A DNA stretch of 64,000 nt from Megamerina dolium. Lineage: Eukaryota; Arthropoda; Insecta; Diptera; Megamerinidae. Numbering within the stretch: the stretch's first letter is position 1; the number at the start of each line of letters is the position of its first letter. The translations under genes were made by a program, and so were the position numbers. This document shows positions 26,421-38,067 of this stretch, one piece after another. The notes under the pieces are model-generated. The model made no database searches. It was given only the letters and a program-made list of their open reading frames with translations, and was not told where the DNA came from. The stretch lies in NCBI GenBank assembly GCA_963854835.1, contig OY978527.1:29740047-29804046 (forward strand), given 5' to 3'.

Positions 26421-27042
26421 ATATCATCTTTCGTGCTAAATTCACTTTTAATTTTACTCTCGCTCTCTTTCAATGTCATGTTTATTCAAATTAAAATATT
26501 TTACTCGTATGCTATTCGTAGCTATGCATAAATACATCATCAAGTTTTCAAAAAGTATAATATTACATATATAGTGTAGGTAAACAAACTCTTTGCTGAA
26601 GACTTCATCAAGTTTGTTATTATAATGTGATCTTTTTTGAAGAAGGTCAAGTTTGTTATATTAATACACGCGGCGATACACCAGAGGCCAACCTAGGTGG
26701 GAGAAGAAGGAACCAGGCGCATCGTGTTCGTCTATATAACAATTACTGGGATGACATCAATTTTGGTATTTTTAAAAATATGCTTTTCCTGTTGTTGTCG
26801 TTTATGACATTTGACTTCTCTGATTTCATCGGAAACTATGGAAACAATTATATATAATTATATTTATTGCTCAATTGCAACAGTACGTACATCTATTTTT
26901 ACATGTAAAAAAAATTGTGAAGTTCTTAACATAACTCTGATCAACAATGAACCAATATTGTCCAATTTGACAACGGTTGCAATTGAAATCATAGCATTGG
27001 CATTATAAAGGCGAAGAAAATAATCTTTCAAAAATAGCCACC
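26421..27042. other. Stretch with one unexplained open frame
   Basis: A plus-strand frame at 26627-26857 includes RGDTPEANLGGRRRNQAHRV, more coding-like than its neighbours, but it begins without an ATG in good context and matches nothing I recognise. It may be a transposon remnant. The rest is AT-rich and non-coding. Confidence 0.3.
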
Positions 27043-27371
27043 AGTCATTTCTGATAAATTGTACATCACAAAATAAATATGAATATATTTACGCAAGGCG
27101 CCTAATGTTTTAGCTCCGCCACTGTCGCAATATTGTTAATTCATATGAAGATTACAATTGATAGTTAATTAAAAAAACTGGTTATGCCAGTAACTCAAAT
27201 AGTACGTATCTACATACGTTGCTTCAAATACAAGAATTCATACTTAGTTAGGATTTAAAGTATGTATGTTCAGTTTTAAATTTAATTTCTCGTCGAATTC
27301 CGGTTTATTGGTTATGAATCTTATCATATGTCAACAATGTTTCAATATTGGTTCGTAACGCAAAAGCGTTT
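27043..27371 (+). repeat. Flanking block of the duplicated gene cluster (copy 1)
   Basis: Shares in order AATTGTACATCACA, CTAATGTTTTAGCTCCGCCA, AAACTGGTT, CAAATACAAGAATT and TTGGTTCGTAACGCAAAAGC with blocks at 35.4, 38.98-39.25 and 40.13-41.0 kb. This marks the edge of a tandem duplication unit that precedes each gene of the cuticle-like family on the plus-strand map. Confidence 0.7.
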
Positions 27372-27427
27372 AAAAATTCATTGATATCAGTTTCGTACAA
27401 TTTTGTTTGTTTCTTCGTTTATCGGAA

Positions 27428-27903
27428 GTGGGTGCTGTAGCTCAGTGGTTAGTGCGTTAGCCTTCTGATCTGTAGGTCGTGGGTTCAATCCCCGGATGAA
27501 GCATAACAAAATGTGATATCGAAAAGATTTTTCTTTCGAACGGTACCCACCTGCCGGCAAGAATTGGCAATTTTTCCGGCAGTAACAATTTGCCAAAAAT
27601 GCTTCTTAAAAGAGCTCTGTGACAAAACTAAGTTAAAGTGGTGTCACAAGGGTTCTGCCGTTCGGAACCGGCTAATATAAGTAGGTCCCTTCTAATGCTG
27701 TCCAAATTTAACACGCACAACAGTATTGGAAGAGAAGCTCGGTGGTATCGCAATGGGCCTTTCTGGCCTAAGTGTGTCCTCTCAAAGAGAGGGCAGCCCC
27801 ATAACATAACAAGTATGTCCCTTTTAATACTATTCAAAATTTAACACGCACAACAGTACTGGAAGAGAAGCTCGGTCCTTTGGGCCCTGTAATTGCCACA
27901 TAT
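27428..27903 (+). mobile_element. tRNA-derived SINE with an internal 3' duplication
   Basis: A box TAGCTCAGTGG at 27438-27448 and B box GGTTCAATCCC at 27482-27492. The body segment with AACACGCACAACAGTA and AGAGAAGCTCGG occurs twice (27679-27742 and 27811-27875), so this copy is longer than its relatives. It ends TTGCCACATA plus a T-rich tail. Confidence 0.85.
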
Positions 27904-27949
27904 TTTTTATTATATTTTTTATAATTTGGGTACCATTTTACGTCAACTA

Positions 27950-28450
27950 TTTTATCGAGCATTTGTGGTCATATATCCCGAAGAGCATGCTCACTGTTCT
28001 CTTCCAAGGCTGGAATCGTTGTTGGCTTAACCGTATGGATGATTCCAAATACTCACTTAATAATAATCTTGCAGGCCAGGTTATAATGCAACTTCTGGAG
28101 ATCACATTCATTCCAGTGTCTTCTTGTAGCAAGTCGATTGTTTCCAGGTAAAATTAAATATCCTCTAGGCCACTACAGTTAATCAATTTGTCAGAGTCAT
28201 TATATATGCGACACTTTTGTTTTTGATAGAGCTACCAATACAGAAAAATAGGCTTTATCGCTTCAGAACTATTTACAGACTGGACCGACTGTTCACTTGT
28301 CCATTCACTGAACAAAGGATTCAAACAACAATTCGTTTTTATACCAATGGTGACCGTTCAACCAGATGGTGAATTCAAAAGAGGTTCATTACTAAGTATT
28401 GATTTTCTGGGGCGATTCCACAATTTCCAAGGATTATTTCAGAGAAACCC
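27950..28450 (-). mobile_element. DD41D mariner relic
   Basis: On the minus strand, fragments in different frames resemble the DD41D transposase: NVISRSCIITWPAR against RVISRNG..WPPRSC, and NKQKCRIYND against NKQNCRIWG. Many stops and indels are present, and no ends were located. Confidence 0.45.
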
Positions 28451-28622
28451 TTTGCATGATCAACAAAACATCCAAACTGAAAAAATCTCATGAAACCTAC
28501 CTTGGTACATTCGTTTATTTAAATTTAAGAAACTAAGTCACATTTGAATTTTATTATTTCTACATTTTATAAGCTTACAACATGTACATTATATTATAAG
28601 TGATAACAAAACATATATACAT

Positions 28623-30138
28623 CTAACCAGCGGCTGACATTAACGCTTTTGGACTAATTTTCAATAAAGCATCAGATCCAAGATCTTTCTCAATATGGTA
28701 TGTTACGCTGTTACCATTTTTACCAGCTTTGTACTCGACAGTTGAACGGATTTGATTTTCAGGAAAGCTTATCACAATGATACCATTTACAAATAGCTCT
28801 TCCTCATCAGTACCAGGCGAGAGCAATTCACCAGTCTCAGTACGTAAACTACCATTTGGCAGATCGATTCTAAAATATTAATAATAGTCGTACATTACTA
28901 TGTGTGTAGTATTTCTTGAGTTTCTAGTGTGAGGATGTTTGTGTGATTTGATATTATTTAAAAATATGCATTTAAACGAAAATCATTGACCAAAGTTAAT
29001 CCGATAAAAACTGCTCAATCCTAAACACTCTATACCTTAGTCATTGTTAGTCATTTCTAAGTTTAAGTTCAAGTATTTCTTATGGTTTTCTTTTCGAGAC
29101 TACTAACCATCACATACGCCGTGTCCAAGTTGCTTCGATCTTTGGCATCTCCTTTACTATGTTTAACGGGCCTAATGTAAGCGTCACACCGTTTAAAAAG
29201 CTTTTTTCTTTCTCCTACGGATCGCATACAGCTAAATATACCTGTAGCATGTTCCGGATCTTCTTCAGTTTCACGTTGTGGTCAAAACGCAGATGTATCA
29301 TGTCCATAGCGATGCGGCTAGCTATGATAACAACCAGTCATGAATTGCATTAAGTGGTACTTTAACTCTCCAGGCTCGCTGACACCCATGCATTACAGTT
29401 TCTAAATAACCTATGTGTCCATCGCCCATTCTCCAGTATAATTATTTCTACAATTTTGTTCGATAATACAGGGCAGCATTTCTAAGGTCTTCTCCCATCA
29501 CCGCTTTGTAAGCAATCATCCATGGAATTAAGTCTATCTCAATTTATAGTTATTTAATGCCTTTTGCTTTGATGTGTGAGTGTAAGTAACTGCATTGCAC
29601 CAATGTTTTTTTTTCGATTTACGATTTCCGAGAGAAAGAGAGATCGACTTAAATTACGTTGCAAATTCATTTACTATCGAAGCATGCATAGGTTTTGTAA
29701 ATGTATTTTGGAAAGAAAAAAACACGTCGCGTTTTACTTTTTCGTCCGAAAATTTCACCAAAACTTATTTATCTCAAAGGAAAAGGAAATCGATCTCGAA
29801 TGCTACGATAATTTCTTGTGTGTCCATATATGTGTTCATGTATGTGTGTGTGTGTGTGTGTGTGAGTGTGTGTTATACACGTACGTTAATTCGTATTGGT
29901 TGCCATTGGGTAGTAATGTATAATGTGGTTGCTGAATTTTTGGCACTAATGCACTTAAAAGTGTCGACCGCTGCGTGTACGCATCCTCGATGCAATAACA
30001 AGTAATTATAACCAATGATGCCGCCAGCTATGTAGAGAAAATAACAATTTAATAATTTTTTTTTTTCATATTAATAAATTGGTTAAATTAATGCAAATTC
30101 TTTTCGCAATATCCTACATAAATTTGATTGTTTTTCAT
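28623..30138 (-). CDS. Secreted cuticle-like protein, gene A (three exons)
   Basis: The exons on the minus strand are 30118-30138, 29885-30027 and 28623-28869, with GT-AG introns of 90 and 1015 nt, giving 136 residues. Exon 1 encodes MKNNQIY; exon 2 supplies the hydrophobic signal core (LAASLVIITCYC) and LVPKIQQPHYTLLPNGNQY; exon 3 carries TIDLPNGSLRTETGELLSPG, VEYKAGKNGNS and the C-terminal ISPKALMSAAG. The order Y-x-DG-x-R-x-E-x-G-x-L ... V-x-G ... Y-x-A-x-x-NG resembles a divergent RR-1 chitin-binding cuticle domain, and an intron inside the signal peptide is usual in that family. I infer an extracellular structural protein. Paralogues lie at 31.5, 36.7 and 45.9 kb. Confidence 0.7.
28935..29875. 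other. Expanded second intron of gene A
   Basis: In the paralogues this intron is 65-72 nt, but here it is about 1 kb. The extra DNA includes a (GT)n run near 29840-29865. A minus-strand stretch near 29250-29340 is open without being recognisable (VVIIASRIAMDMIHLRFDHN). I cannot name the inserted element. Confidence 0.5.
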
Positions 30139-31297
30139 TTTTTGATGTTTCTTGTTTTCAGTCCGAATTAAAACTCAAAGCAATGTTCAATTGAACATAA
30201 GCTTTAAAGAATTCTAAACATTGTCTGATATAGAATTATGCTAATACCATAAGTATTTATCAGGGGCGAATCTACTGTGGGTAGGAGGATTCGGCTTCGA
30301 ATCTCCGTCATCAACCCCAGAAGATTGTAATTTTTAAAAGTAAATTTTAGAAAGCAACAATAAGTATGTTTTTTTTGGAAGGCTATTTGGTATCACAGCA
30401 CAATTATCGAAAACAACAATTAGGTAAGATTAGATTAGAGCGGCTAAATTGAGGATTGTTGTTGTACCTCCACGCGGATTATCCCATAATCTAGTTAATG
30501 GTTGAACCAACCGGAACGTTGAATGAATTTCAGTAGGTTGACAATATCAATCTGTGGTAATTTTTCTGGAATATTCTTGACATTTGTAGTCACCATAGGT
30601 CGCTTATAACATTTCATACAATTCTAAATCAAAGTTGCTGCTCAACAGAGCTATACATTTAAAAAATTGCCAAAAGGAATTGTTTCGATGCAAGGAAACC
30701 GGCATACCTCAAAAACCTATGATTATCTCTTGAAATAATAATTTGTGTAGGTAGAGGTCAAAGACAGTGCTAAAAGCTTTAATCCAATGGCATAGTTCAA
30801 TGAGCAATTATACATTTGGTTTCATTTCAATATACCCTCCAAATGTTTCCTTACTAAATCATAGCAAACAACTGTTTGACAACCAGTTCTTACTTTAAAA
30901 CCAATACTAAATGACATCATTTTCTACATCTACTTCTTCGTTTAAAGCATATCGTATACCTGTACTTGTTTTGTTTACAAATAAATGTATTGTTTAAACT
31001 CTATTTTTATAATTTTTTTAATGACAATACGACATCTTTTTCACTATATTTCGTCTTTAGTTTTACTCTCATTCTGTTTATTTAAATTACAATATTATAA
31101 TTTTTTATATATATGGTAGTTCTACTTATGAATAAATACAATATCAAGTTGTCGAAATGTTTTTTAGATAAGCGGAGATGTACTCCAAGGGTGGATTTAT
31201 TTGTATTTGTAATAATTACTATGTCCTTATTTTATTTGATATAAAATTTTAAATTATGCATCATTGTTTTTTACCAGTCATGTTCTTAAAATCAGCC

Positions 31298-31395
<98 letters not shown>

Positions 31396-31548
31396 ATATT
31401 ATACATATAACTTCACCTTAAATGTTAAGTGCTCTCATTGAAATATAAAACGCAGTCATATTTGAATTTTTTTCGACCTACATTTTATGTAGAATTATAT
31501 ATTTAGACTATATATGGTAGTAAAATGAGTAATATCAAAACATATTTC
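30139..31548. other. 5' flank of gene A and AT-rich spacer
   Basis: The block at 30139-30310 (ATTAAAACTCAAAGCAATGTT ... GGCGAATCTAC) is repeated upstream of the pseudogene (31.98-32.08 and 33.37 kb) and of gene C (37.21-37.36 kb), so the promoter region was duplicated with the gene. The rest shows nothing recognisable apart from the (TA)n tract listed separately. Confidence 0.5.
31302..31402. repeat. (TA)n microsatellite
   Basis: About 100 bp of TA repeats. The Tyr-Ile frame through it is not a gene. Confidence 0.95.
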
Positions 31549-31977
31549 TTAACCAGAAGCTGATATTAGGGATTTTGGACTAATATACGATGGCTGAACA
31601 GGCCCAGGCTGTCGAATAATACTATTCGATGCAGTGTTACCATTTTCTCTGCCACGTAGTTGACAAGCGAACTGACTGATACGTTAATAGCATGTTCACA
31701 GTGTTGATTTGTATACTCTAGTGTGTGTGTAAACAACTAGCTGAACTCATAATGGTTGCCCTTAGATGTTAGTTCATAATATGATTGTTGAATTTTCGGT
31801 ACCAATGCGCTTAAAAGTTGCGAATTTCGCGCATGTGCGTTATGTATGCAATAACATATATTTGAAAACAATAATACTGGCAGCTATGTAAAGAAGAATA
31901 TTATAAAAGTTGAACTGTTTAAATTCGTACAAAATCGCAATTCTGCAATCTCTTACATAAATTTGTTTATTTTGCAT
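31549..31977 (-). pseudogene. Cuticle-like family pseudogene B
   Basis: Exon 1 (31957-31977, MQNKQIY) and exon 2 (31741-31883, 143 nt, signal core then LLSALVPKIQQSYYELTSKG) are well kept. The donor after exon 2 reads CT instead of GT, so splicing should fail and a TAG follows at once. The front half of exon 3 is gone. The remaining part (stop at 31549-31551) has a frameshift between NYVAE and ENGNTAS and a drifted C-terminus, ISPKSLISASG. The flanking block is shared with genes A and C, so this is an unprocessed duplicate, not a retrocopy. Confidence 0.75.
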
Positions 31978-32084
31978 TTTTTGATGCTTCTTTCCTTCAA
32001 TCCGAATTAAATCTCAAGTCAATGTTGAATTGATCATGGATTTTATAGAGCTCCAAATATTATCGAATACATATTTATAATATA

Positions 32085-33345
32085 AAGGGTTATCCATTTT
32101 GCGGTTTCAAAAGTAAATGTAAATAAAACACATATAAAATATTTTTTATTATGATATTTCTTTTTTATTATATATTTGAACGTTGACATTATGTGTGAAA
32201 TACTACATCATTTAAATGACCACCACGCGAATTGTTACAAGCATCGATTCTTTTGAGGTAATTTTCGACCACTTTTTGACACATATTGGACCAGCCATAA
32301 CGTGACGAATGTTGGGTTTTAGGTGCTCAAGAGTTAAAGGTTTATCTGCATAAACACGGTCTTTCGCGTAGCACCACAAAAAAAAGTCAAGCGGTGTCAA
32401 ATCACATGATCTTGGTGGCCAGGAAATTTCTCTTGCAATAAAGCCATATTCGCTCGAGTTGTGTGGCATGTGGCACCGTCTTGTTGAAACCACATATTCT
32501 CTAAGTCGTATTCTTCAATAGCAGGCAAAAAAAAGTCGGTTATCATATGACCATAACGCTCCGAATTGACGGTGACAGTCGTTCCATCGTCGTTTTCGAA
32601 GAAGTAAGGTCCAATCACACCTCCGGACCAAAGAGCGCACCAAGCAGTTACTTTTTGTGGATGTAGTGGCCTCTCTTCAATTACTTGAGGATTCTCAGAA
32701 CCCCAAATACGACAATTTTGTTTGTTAACATACCCACCGAGTGAGAAATGTGCTTCGTCGCTGAAGAAAATTTTGTTCGAAAAATCGCCGTCCACCGCCT
32801 GGTGTTCAAGCACCCAGTCGACGTATCTACGACGTTGTGAATGGTCAGCTGGCTTCAGTTGTTGTGTGAGCTGGATTTTATATGGATGTAGGTGTAGATC
32901 CATATGCAAAATACGCCATAATGTGCCGTAAGACAGTCCTAATTCCTGAGAACGACGAGGAATCGACACATTCGGGTCTTCGGCAACACTTTCACTTACA
33001 GCAGCGATATTTTCGGTGGTACGAGCGAAACGATGATGCATGCCTTACAATATCTGTAACCGATCCAGTCTCTTCATATTTCTTCACAATTTTGCCAATT
33101 GCTTGCGTAGTTGGACGATTATGTAAACCATAATCTCCTCTTAAAGCACGATATGTGGCTGTGGCAGAATCACCATTTTCGTAGTAGGTTTTTACAATTT
33201 TAATGCATTGTGCGATAGTTAAGCGATCCATTTTCGCAAATGTCAGACTTTGAACTGAAAAAGAAAGAAATTGTTTTAACAACTCAGTTTGACAGATGTC
33301 GAATTCTAGCCCTATGCTTTTGAAACCGCGAAATGGATAACCCTT
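32085..33345 (-). mobile_element. DD41D (rosa-like) mariner, full length but defective
   Basis: A 1261-bp element flanked by TA (32083-32084, 33346-33347). The ends are inverted repeats beginning AAGGGTTATCCATTT with GCGGTTTCAAAAG one base further in; the arms differ by one base over ~29. It carries a broken transposase gene. It sits in the conserved 5' flank of pseudogene B. Confidence 0.9.
32189..33231 (-). pseudogene. DD41D transposase, three frame breaks
   Basis: Starts MDRLTIAQCIKIVKTYYENG (helix-turn-helix region) at 33231 and ends at TAA 32189-32191 after CNNSRGGHLNDVVFHT. The catalytic region shows FSDEAHFSLGGYVNKQNC (first Asp), WFQQDGATCHTT (second) and RSCDLTPLDFFLW (third). Breaks: an indel after TDIVR near 33040; a deletion of some 30-40 nt near 32400 that fuses LLQEKF to SWPPRSCD; and another slip near 32270 before CQKVVENYLKRIDAC. 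In the sister copy at 38.2 kb, 41 residues separate the second and third Asp, which gives the DD41D assignment. This copy cannot make transposase. Confidence 0.85.
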
Positions 33346-33848
33346 TATATTGATGATACATAGCACAGTTGGCAGCGGCGAATCTACCGGGGGCAGTAAG
33401 ATTTCGTATTCACAGTTTTATGAGGTTCGCTAGTCTCCTCTTATTCACAGTTTTCTTGTACTTGTAGCATTACCATAACACAAATATTTTTTTAGGATTT
33501 ATATACAATATAATTTTTCAAAATCATATGATTAGTACTTGAAAAGGTTTTCGTAGAGTTTGATTAATTATTTTACCAAATGCATAGTCATATTTCTATT
33601 GCTCTAATTTTAAAGCTACCATAAATTTTAAAAGATCTTTTTAGTATTCTAAATTATTTATATTTTTTTAATGTAATATTTAAATTGGAGTAAAAGAGGA
33701 ATTACATTTATTTGATTAAAATGAAATAGTCCGCATTACAATGTGCAACTTTCATGCAGGTAATTACATTTTGTTTTTAATTAATTTTAAAATCTTTGAA
33801 TTGAATAGAATTGTAAAAGTTCAATTTGCAAGAATTTGTCCATGCGTA
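33346..33848. other. Spacer between two transposons
   Basis: It starts with the duplicated cluster flank (GGCGAATCTACCGGGGG near 33370) and is otherwise AT-rich with no gene. Confidence 0.45.
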
Positions 33849-35142
33849 CGAGGGCGGATTGATAATGAAGCTACCTAAGTAGGAAAAAAACATTTTTTTT
33901 TCAAAAACCATTTATTTCTCAACATAGTCTCCTTTTACTTCCACACACTTAGTAAGACGATATTCCAACTTTTTTATACCATCTGAATAATACGATTTCA
34001 GGAACCCCTCAAAATACGCCTTAGTTTCGGTAATCACTTCTTCGTTTGAGCTGAATCTTTTTGCTGCGAGCCATTTTTTTAAGTTTGGAAACAGGAAAAA
34101 GTCACTAGAAGCTAAATCTGGACTATACGGTGGATGATCAACCAATTCGAAGTGTATTTCACGTAATTTTAGCATCTTATCTAATGCTGTGTGAACCGGT
34201 GCATTGTCTTGAAGAAAGAGCACTTTTTTCTTCTTTAAATGTGGTCGTTTTTTCTTGATTGCATGATTCAATTGATCCAATAATGCACGATAAAACTTTC
34301 CTGTGATTGTGGATCCTTTTTCAAGATAATCGATAAGCATTATTCCGAGTGCATCCCCAAAATACAGTGGCCATAACCTTGCCAGCCGATTTCACTGCCT
34401 TCGCCTTCTTCGGAGCACTTCCACCAGCTTCCACCCATTGTTTCGATTGATTTTTGGTTGCAAGTGTGTAGTGGTGGACCCACGTTTCTTCAACAGTTAT
34501 TAATCGATGCCAAAAATCAACAGGATAACGCTTTATCATGTGCAAACACCGCTGTGAAGTGGTCACTCGATCTCGTTTTCGTTCGACACTGAGCAAACGC
34601 GGCACCCATCTTGCCGATAGCTTTTTCATATGCAAATGTTCATGCAAAATGTTGAACACACGTTCATATGAGATATTTACCATTTCAACAATCTCACGCA
34701 ACTTGACTCGGCTATCATTCATAACGATACCGAGGATTTTCTTGATATTTTCTTCAGTAACCACCTCTTTTGGCCTTCCTGTTGATGGTATTGTTGAAGT
34801 GCTTGTTCGGCCGCGTTTAAATTCAGCAATCCAATATTTTACCATGTAGTCTGACGGAGCAGACTCACCGCAATGTTTATCGAGCTTCTCTTTTGTCTCT
34901 TTCGCCGTTTTGCCTTTCAAATAATAGTGTTTAATCACTGCACGAAATTCGCTTTTTTCCATTTTTCAAGAAACACAAAATTTGGTTACTTCAAACGACT
35001 ACAACAAATAAACTAATCGATGAATTTGTGTGAAATTTTAACAGCTGACTTTTGATAGATCGCAATTTCAAAAAAAAAAAAATTTTTTGTGTTTGTGCTG
35101 CCTTTTTCGTACTTAGGTAGCTTCTTTATCAGTCCGCCCTCG
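33849..35142 (-). mobile_element. DD34D mariner, nearly intact
   Basis: The length of 1294 bp is standard for mariner. TA lies at 33847-33848 and 35143-35144. The terminal inverted repeats begin CGAGGGCGGAyTGATAA, with AGAAGCTACCTAAGTA on the right arm, and match imperfectly over ~36 bp. The transposase gene inside has one frameshift. Confidence 0.92.
33912..34962 (-). pseudogene. Mariner transposase with one frameshift and an altered first catalytic residue
   Basis: The first frame starts MEKSEFRAVIKHYYLKGKTA (N-terminal helix-turn-helix) at 34962. It contains the linker WVPRLLSVERKRDR and reaches AGKVMATVFWG, where an extra G in a four-G run (34355-34358 on plus) shifts the frame. The second frame continues IDYLEKGSTITGKFY, FLQDNAPVHTA and YSPDLASSDFFLFPNLKKWL to a stop at 33912. 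There are exactly 34 residues between the second and third Asp. The first catalytic position, normally Asp in V-D-E-T-W, is Glu here (VEETW, codon 34489-34491). Family length (~350 residues) is preserved. This copy should be inactive on two counts. Confidence 0.88.
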
Positions 35143-36029
35143 TATATTGTGTGAAAACTGTTCACATCCCTTTCATGCCGTTTTTGTTATTATATTCAAA
35201 TTTCTCTAAACTCTGCAGACTGAAAAGCATTTTTGATTTTTGCTGTTAAATAGTTAAAAGTTAATGACTAAGGGTTAAAACAATATGATGGTAGATACAA
35301 GATGCAAAAAACTATACCAAAACCAATTAACATTCTAATGCCACTATAAGTATTTTTGAATTGAAAACCACATGAAATATGTAAAAAAAAATAAGATTTT
35401 TAACCGTTTACGCAATATGTATGTAAAAGCTCCGCCACTGAATTCTAAATTCATATCGGAATCCAATTAATAGCTAATTTATTTTCCGTAAAAAACTGGT
35501 TAAAACAGTCAGTCAAATAGTGCCTATCATATGTTACATAAACTACAAGAATTTATGATTTGCTACTATTTTATCTTAAGCTTGAAATCTAATTCCACAC
35601 CAAATTCCGGTTAGGCCAACGGCCACACTAATAAGAAGTTTAAGTATAGTCAATTTTTGTTTCTTATTCCATGGAATGTGTCATGGCTCTTTTCTCATGG
35701 TGCAACTCCAATTATGGGGCCTTTTACAAACTCTTGAGGTTTTAAGGAAATTTTTGTACGCATTTTGTCAATAGACTTTTCTAAAGCATAAATCCAACTA
35801 AACTTTTCATATGAAATAACGCAATTAAAGTTAGAGTTCAGAGTTCAGTTCAGAGATATATTTCTCGAGGCTACATTTTCATCAAACTATACTTGCAATA
35901 AAACACTCTATTTTCCCGCCATGGGCATGGTATGTGGCATAGTCCAATTGAAACTAGATGTCTGCTAGATCATTATTGCGTATTTTTGAAAACAAAATAT
36001 CATTAATCATTGTTCGCTAGCGGACACTA
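35143..36029. other. Spacer with a duplicated cluster block
   Basis: At 35425-35620 it carries the same block as at 27.04 and 38.98 kb (AGCTCCGCCACTGAATTC, AAAACTGGTTAA, CAAGAATTTATGAT, ATTCCGGTTA). The rest is AT-rich and unrecognised. Confidence 0.55.
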
Positions 36030-36300
36030 TTGAACGTGACATTTGGACGTGCTGCATTTTTGAACAATCCGCACCAAACCGCACCAAACGATAAACGGTT
36101 TTGGGATGCATTGGCAGTTAATCGATCTCTTTTGGATCAAAGTCACTCCATATACGACGAATTTGCTTATTACCAAAGCCTCCAATAGAGAAACGAGCTT
36201 TACCGTTAAATAAAACTTTACCGGACAACACTGGATCGACCTTCAACTGTGCAAATGCCTACTTAATGAACTGGCGACACAAACAATAATCCTCCAATTT
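36030..36300 (-). mobile_element. DD41D mariner relic
   Basis: The minus strand reads KVLFNGKARFSIGGFGNKQI, then RRIWSDFDP, which matches KIIFSDEAHFSLGGYVNKQNCRIWG, with the catalytic Asp-Glu pair changed to Asn-Gly. Only this block is preserved; no ends were seen. Confidence 0.6.
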
Positions 36301-36660
36301 ATAATGATTGCTGGCACGTTGATGATTTCAAGCCTTTGATCGCTCCAACAACAACACCATTCTGTTTTGTATGCACTTTGCATATTCTGTTTATGTTGGC
36401 CAAATTTAATAAAATATTTTGTATAATTTGACTTAGAGAACTTGAATATATGAACATTTTACACTGAATATTTACTATAGGAATAAAATTCCACAATTTC
36501 CTATATGATCAAATCAACATTCAAGCCGAGAACAAAACACCAATTAGCTGTCAAATTCTTGCCAATTCGAAAAACAATCCTTTTATATATGTATATATAG
36601 AAATGAACATTTACACATACGATATATCAAGGTATTGTAAATGATAACAAAATAAACTTC
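36301..36660. other. Spacer downstream of gene C
   Basis: AT-rich and non-coding; probably holds the 3' UTR of gene C and decayed transposon sequence. Confidence 0.4.
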
Positions 36661-37210
36661 TTAACCGGATGCTGACATTAGCGCTTTTGGACTAATACTC
36701 AATACAGGAGGACGTGGAGGCTCCGGACCAATATGATATTTCGCACTGTTACCATTTTTATCAGCTTTGTATTCAACAGATGAGCTGAGTCCAGATTCCG
36801 GAAAATTTAATGAAATGGTACCTGTCACAACTAACTCTTGTGCATCAGTACCAGGCGAGAGCAATTCAGCAGTCTGAGAATGAGAACCACCATCGGGCAG
36901 ATTAATTCTAAAATATTCATAAATTCATAAGTTAGCATGTATACGATTGCATTCTCTGTTGCAGATCATAAGCACCTACGTTAAAAAGTATTGATTGTCA
37001 ATGGGTATTAAAAAATATTTTGGTTGTAGAATTTTTGGCACTAATGCACTTAAAAGCGGCGAATTCTGCGCGTGTGCACTCTGCATACAATAACATATGA
37101 CAACAAGCAATAATACCGTCAGCTATGTAAAGAAGATATTAAAGTCAAATTACTTAGATTTATGCAAAATCGTCTCCGCAATATCTTACATGCGTTTGTT
37201 TATTTTCCAT
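36661..37210 (-). CDS. Secreted cuticle-like protein, gene C (three exons)
   Basis: Exons on the minus strand are 37190-37210, 36980-37122 and 36661-36907; the introns are 67 and 72 nt with GT-AG ends (donors GTAAG and GTAGG). The product has 136 residues: MENKQTH, a strong signal core LTVLLLVVICYCMQ, probable cleavage after SAHA before QNSP, then LLSALVPKILQP, INLPDGGSHSQTAEL, VEYKADKNGNSAKYHI, a Pro-rich linker PEPPRPP and ISPKALMSASG. Exon sizes match genes A and D to the base for exons 1 and 2. Like A, it resembles a divergent RR-1 cuticle domain without a full consensus. Compact introns and no disruption suggest it is functional. Confidence 0.75.
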
Positions 37211-37329
37211 TTTTAGATACTTCTTGTTTTAAATCCGAATTATAACTTAAATCAATGTTGAATTGCTCATGGGTTTTAAACAGCTCAAAATATCAAAATA
37301 GTCAGACACATAATTATGCTAAAAATCAT

Positions 37330-38067
37330 GCGTATCAGTGGCGAAACTACGAAGGGTGGAAGTGGTTTCGGGTTCAAACAACCCTCATACCATAGATTGC
37401 TATCTTTATGAAATTAAATTTTCATTTAAAATCAATACTAACTGTTATCATATACTACGTCTTGATATTTCTCATGAAAAGTGCAAAAAAAACCCTCTTC
37501 TTTCGAAAATTTAGACAGAAAAATGTATAACATGTCAATGACATGGTAACATCTATTTCGCAGTCACTCACAAGTTACTATTTCACTCACAGAAATTTAA
37601 TCTCAACTTTCGCTCTCAGTTCATATGTGTGATTATAAAATATCTTGTGATACTCCAGGGACGGAATAAGTGGAGCTGTGGTTGAAGGGATCCACAAAAT
37701 CACATATTTTTCGAGGAAAAACATTTAGCTTGCATAAATATAGATCGTTCAATGTTGCATATGTTATTTCAGGGCTACTCGAAATTCGAAACTTCGTTCA
37801 ACCGTATTTCTAATTGCAGCAATTGGGGCATTCAATTAGTATAAACGTAGGTATTTGCAAAAGCGAAGATGACAAATATAAAATTATACAAATATTCATC
37901 AAGAGCATTCTGTTGAATTACCAATGAACCAATGAACACTTATTGTCATTATAAATATTTTCAAAATTGTACCTCACAAAAGAAATATATTTCAATGTAT
38001 GGGCCCCGAGCGCTTCAAGTTCTAACTCCACCACTGTCACTCAAAACCAAATGGATTCATACAAATA
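37330..38067 (+). repeat. Cluster flanking block upstream of gene C
   Basis: Shares GGCGAAACTACG, AAAATGTATAACATGTCAATG, TCACTCACAAGTTA and CTAACTCCACCACTG with the block at 39.64-40.21 kb and, in part, with 30.27 and 33.37 kb. It is the upstream half of the tandem duplication unit and ends at the DD41D insertion. Confidence 0.7.
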
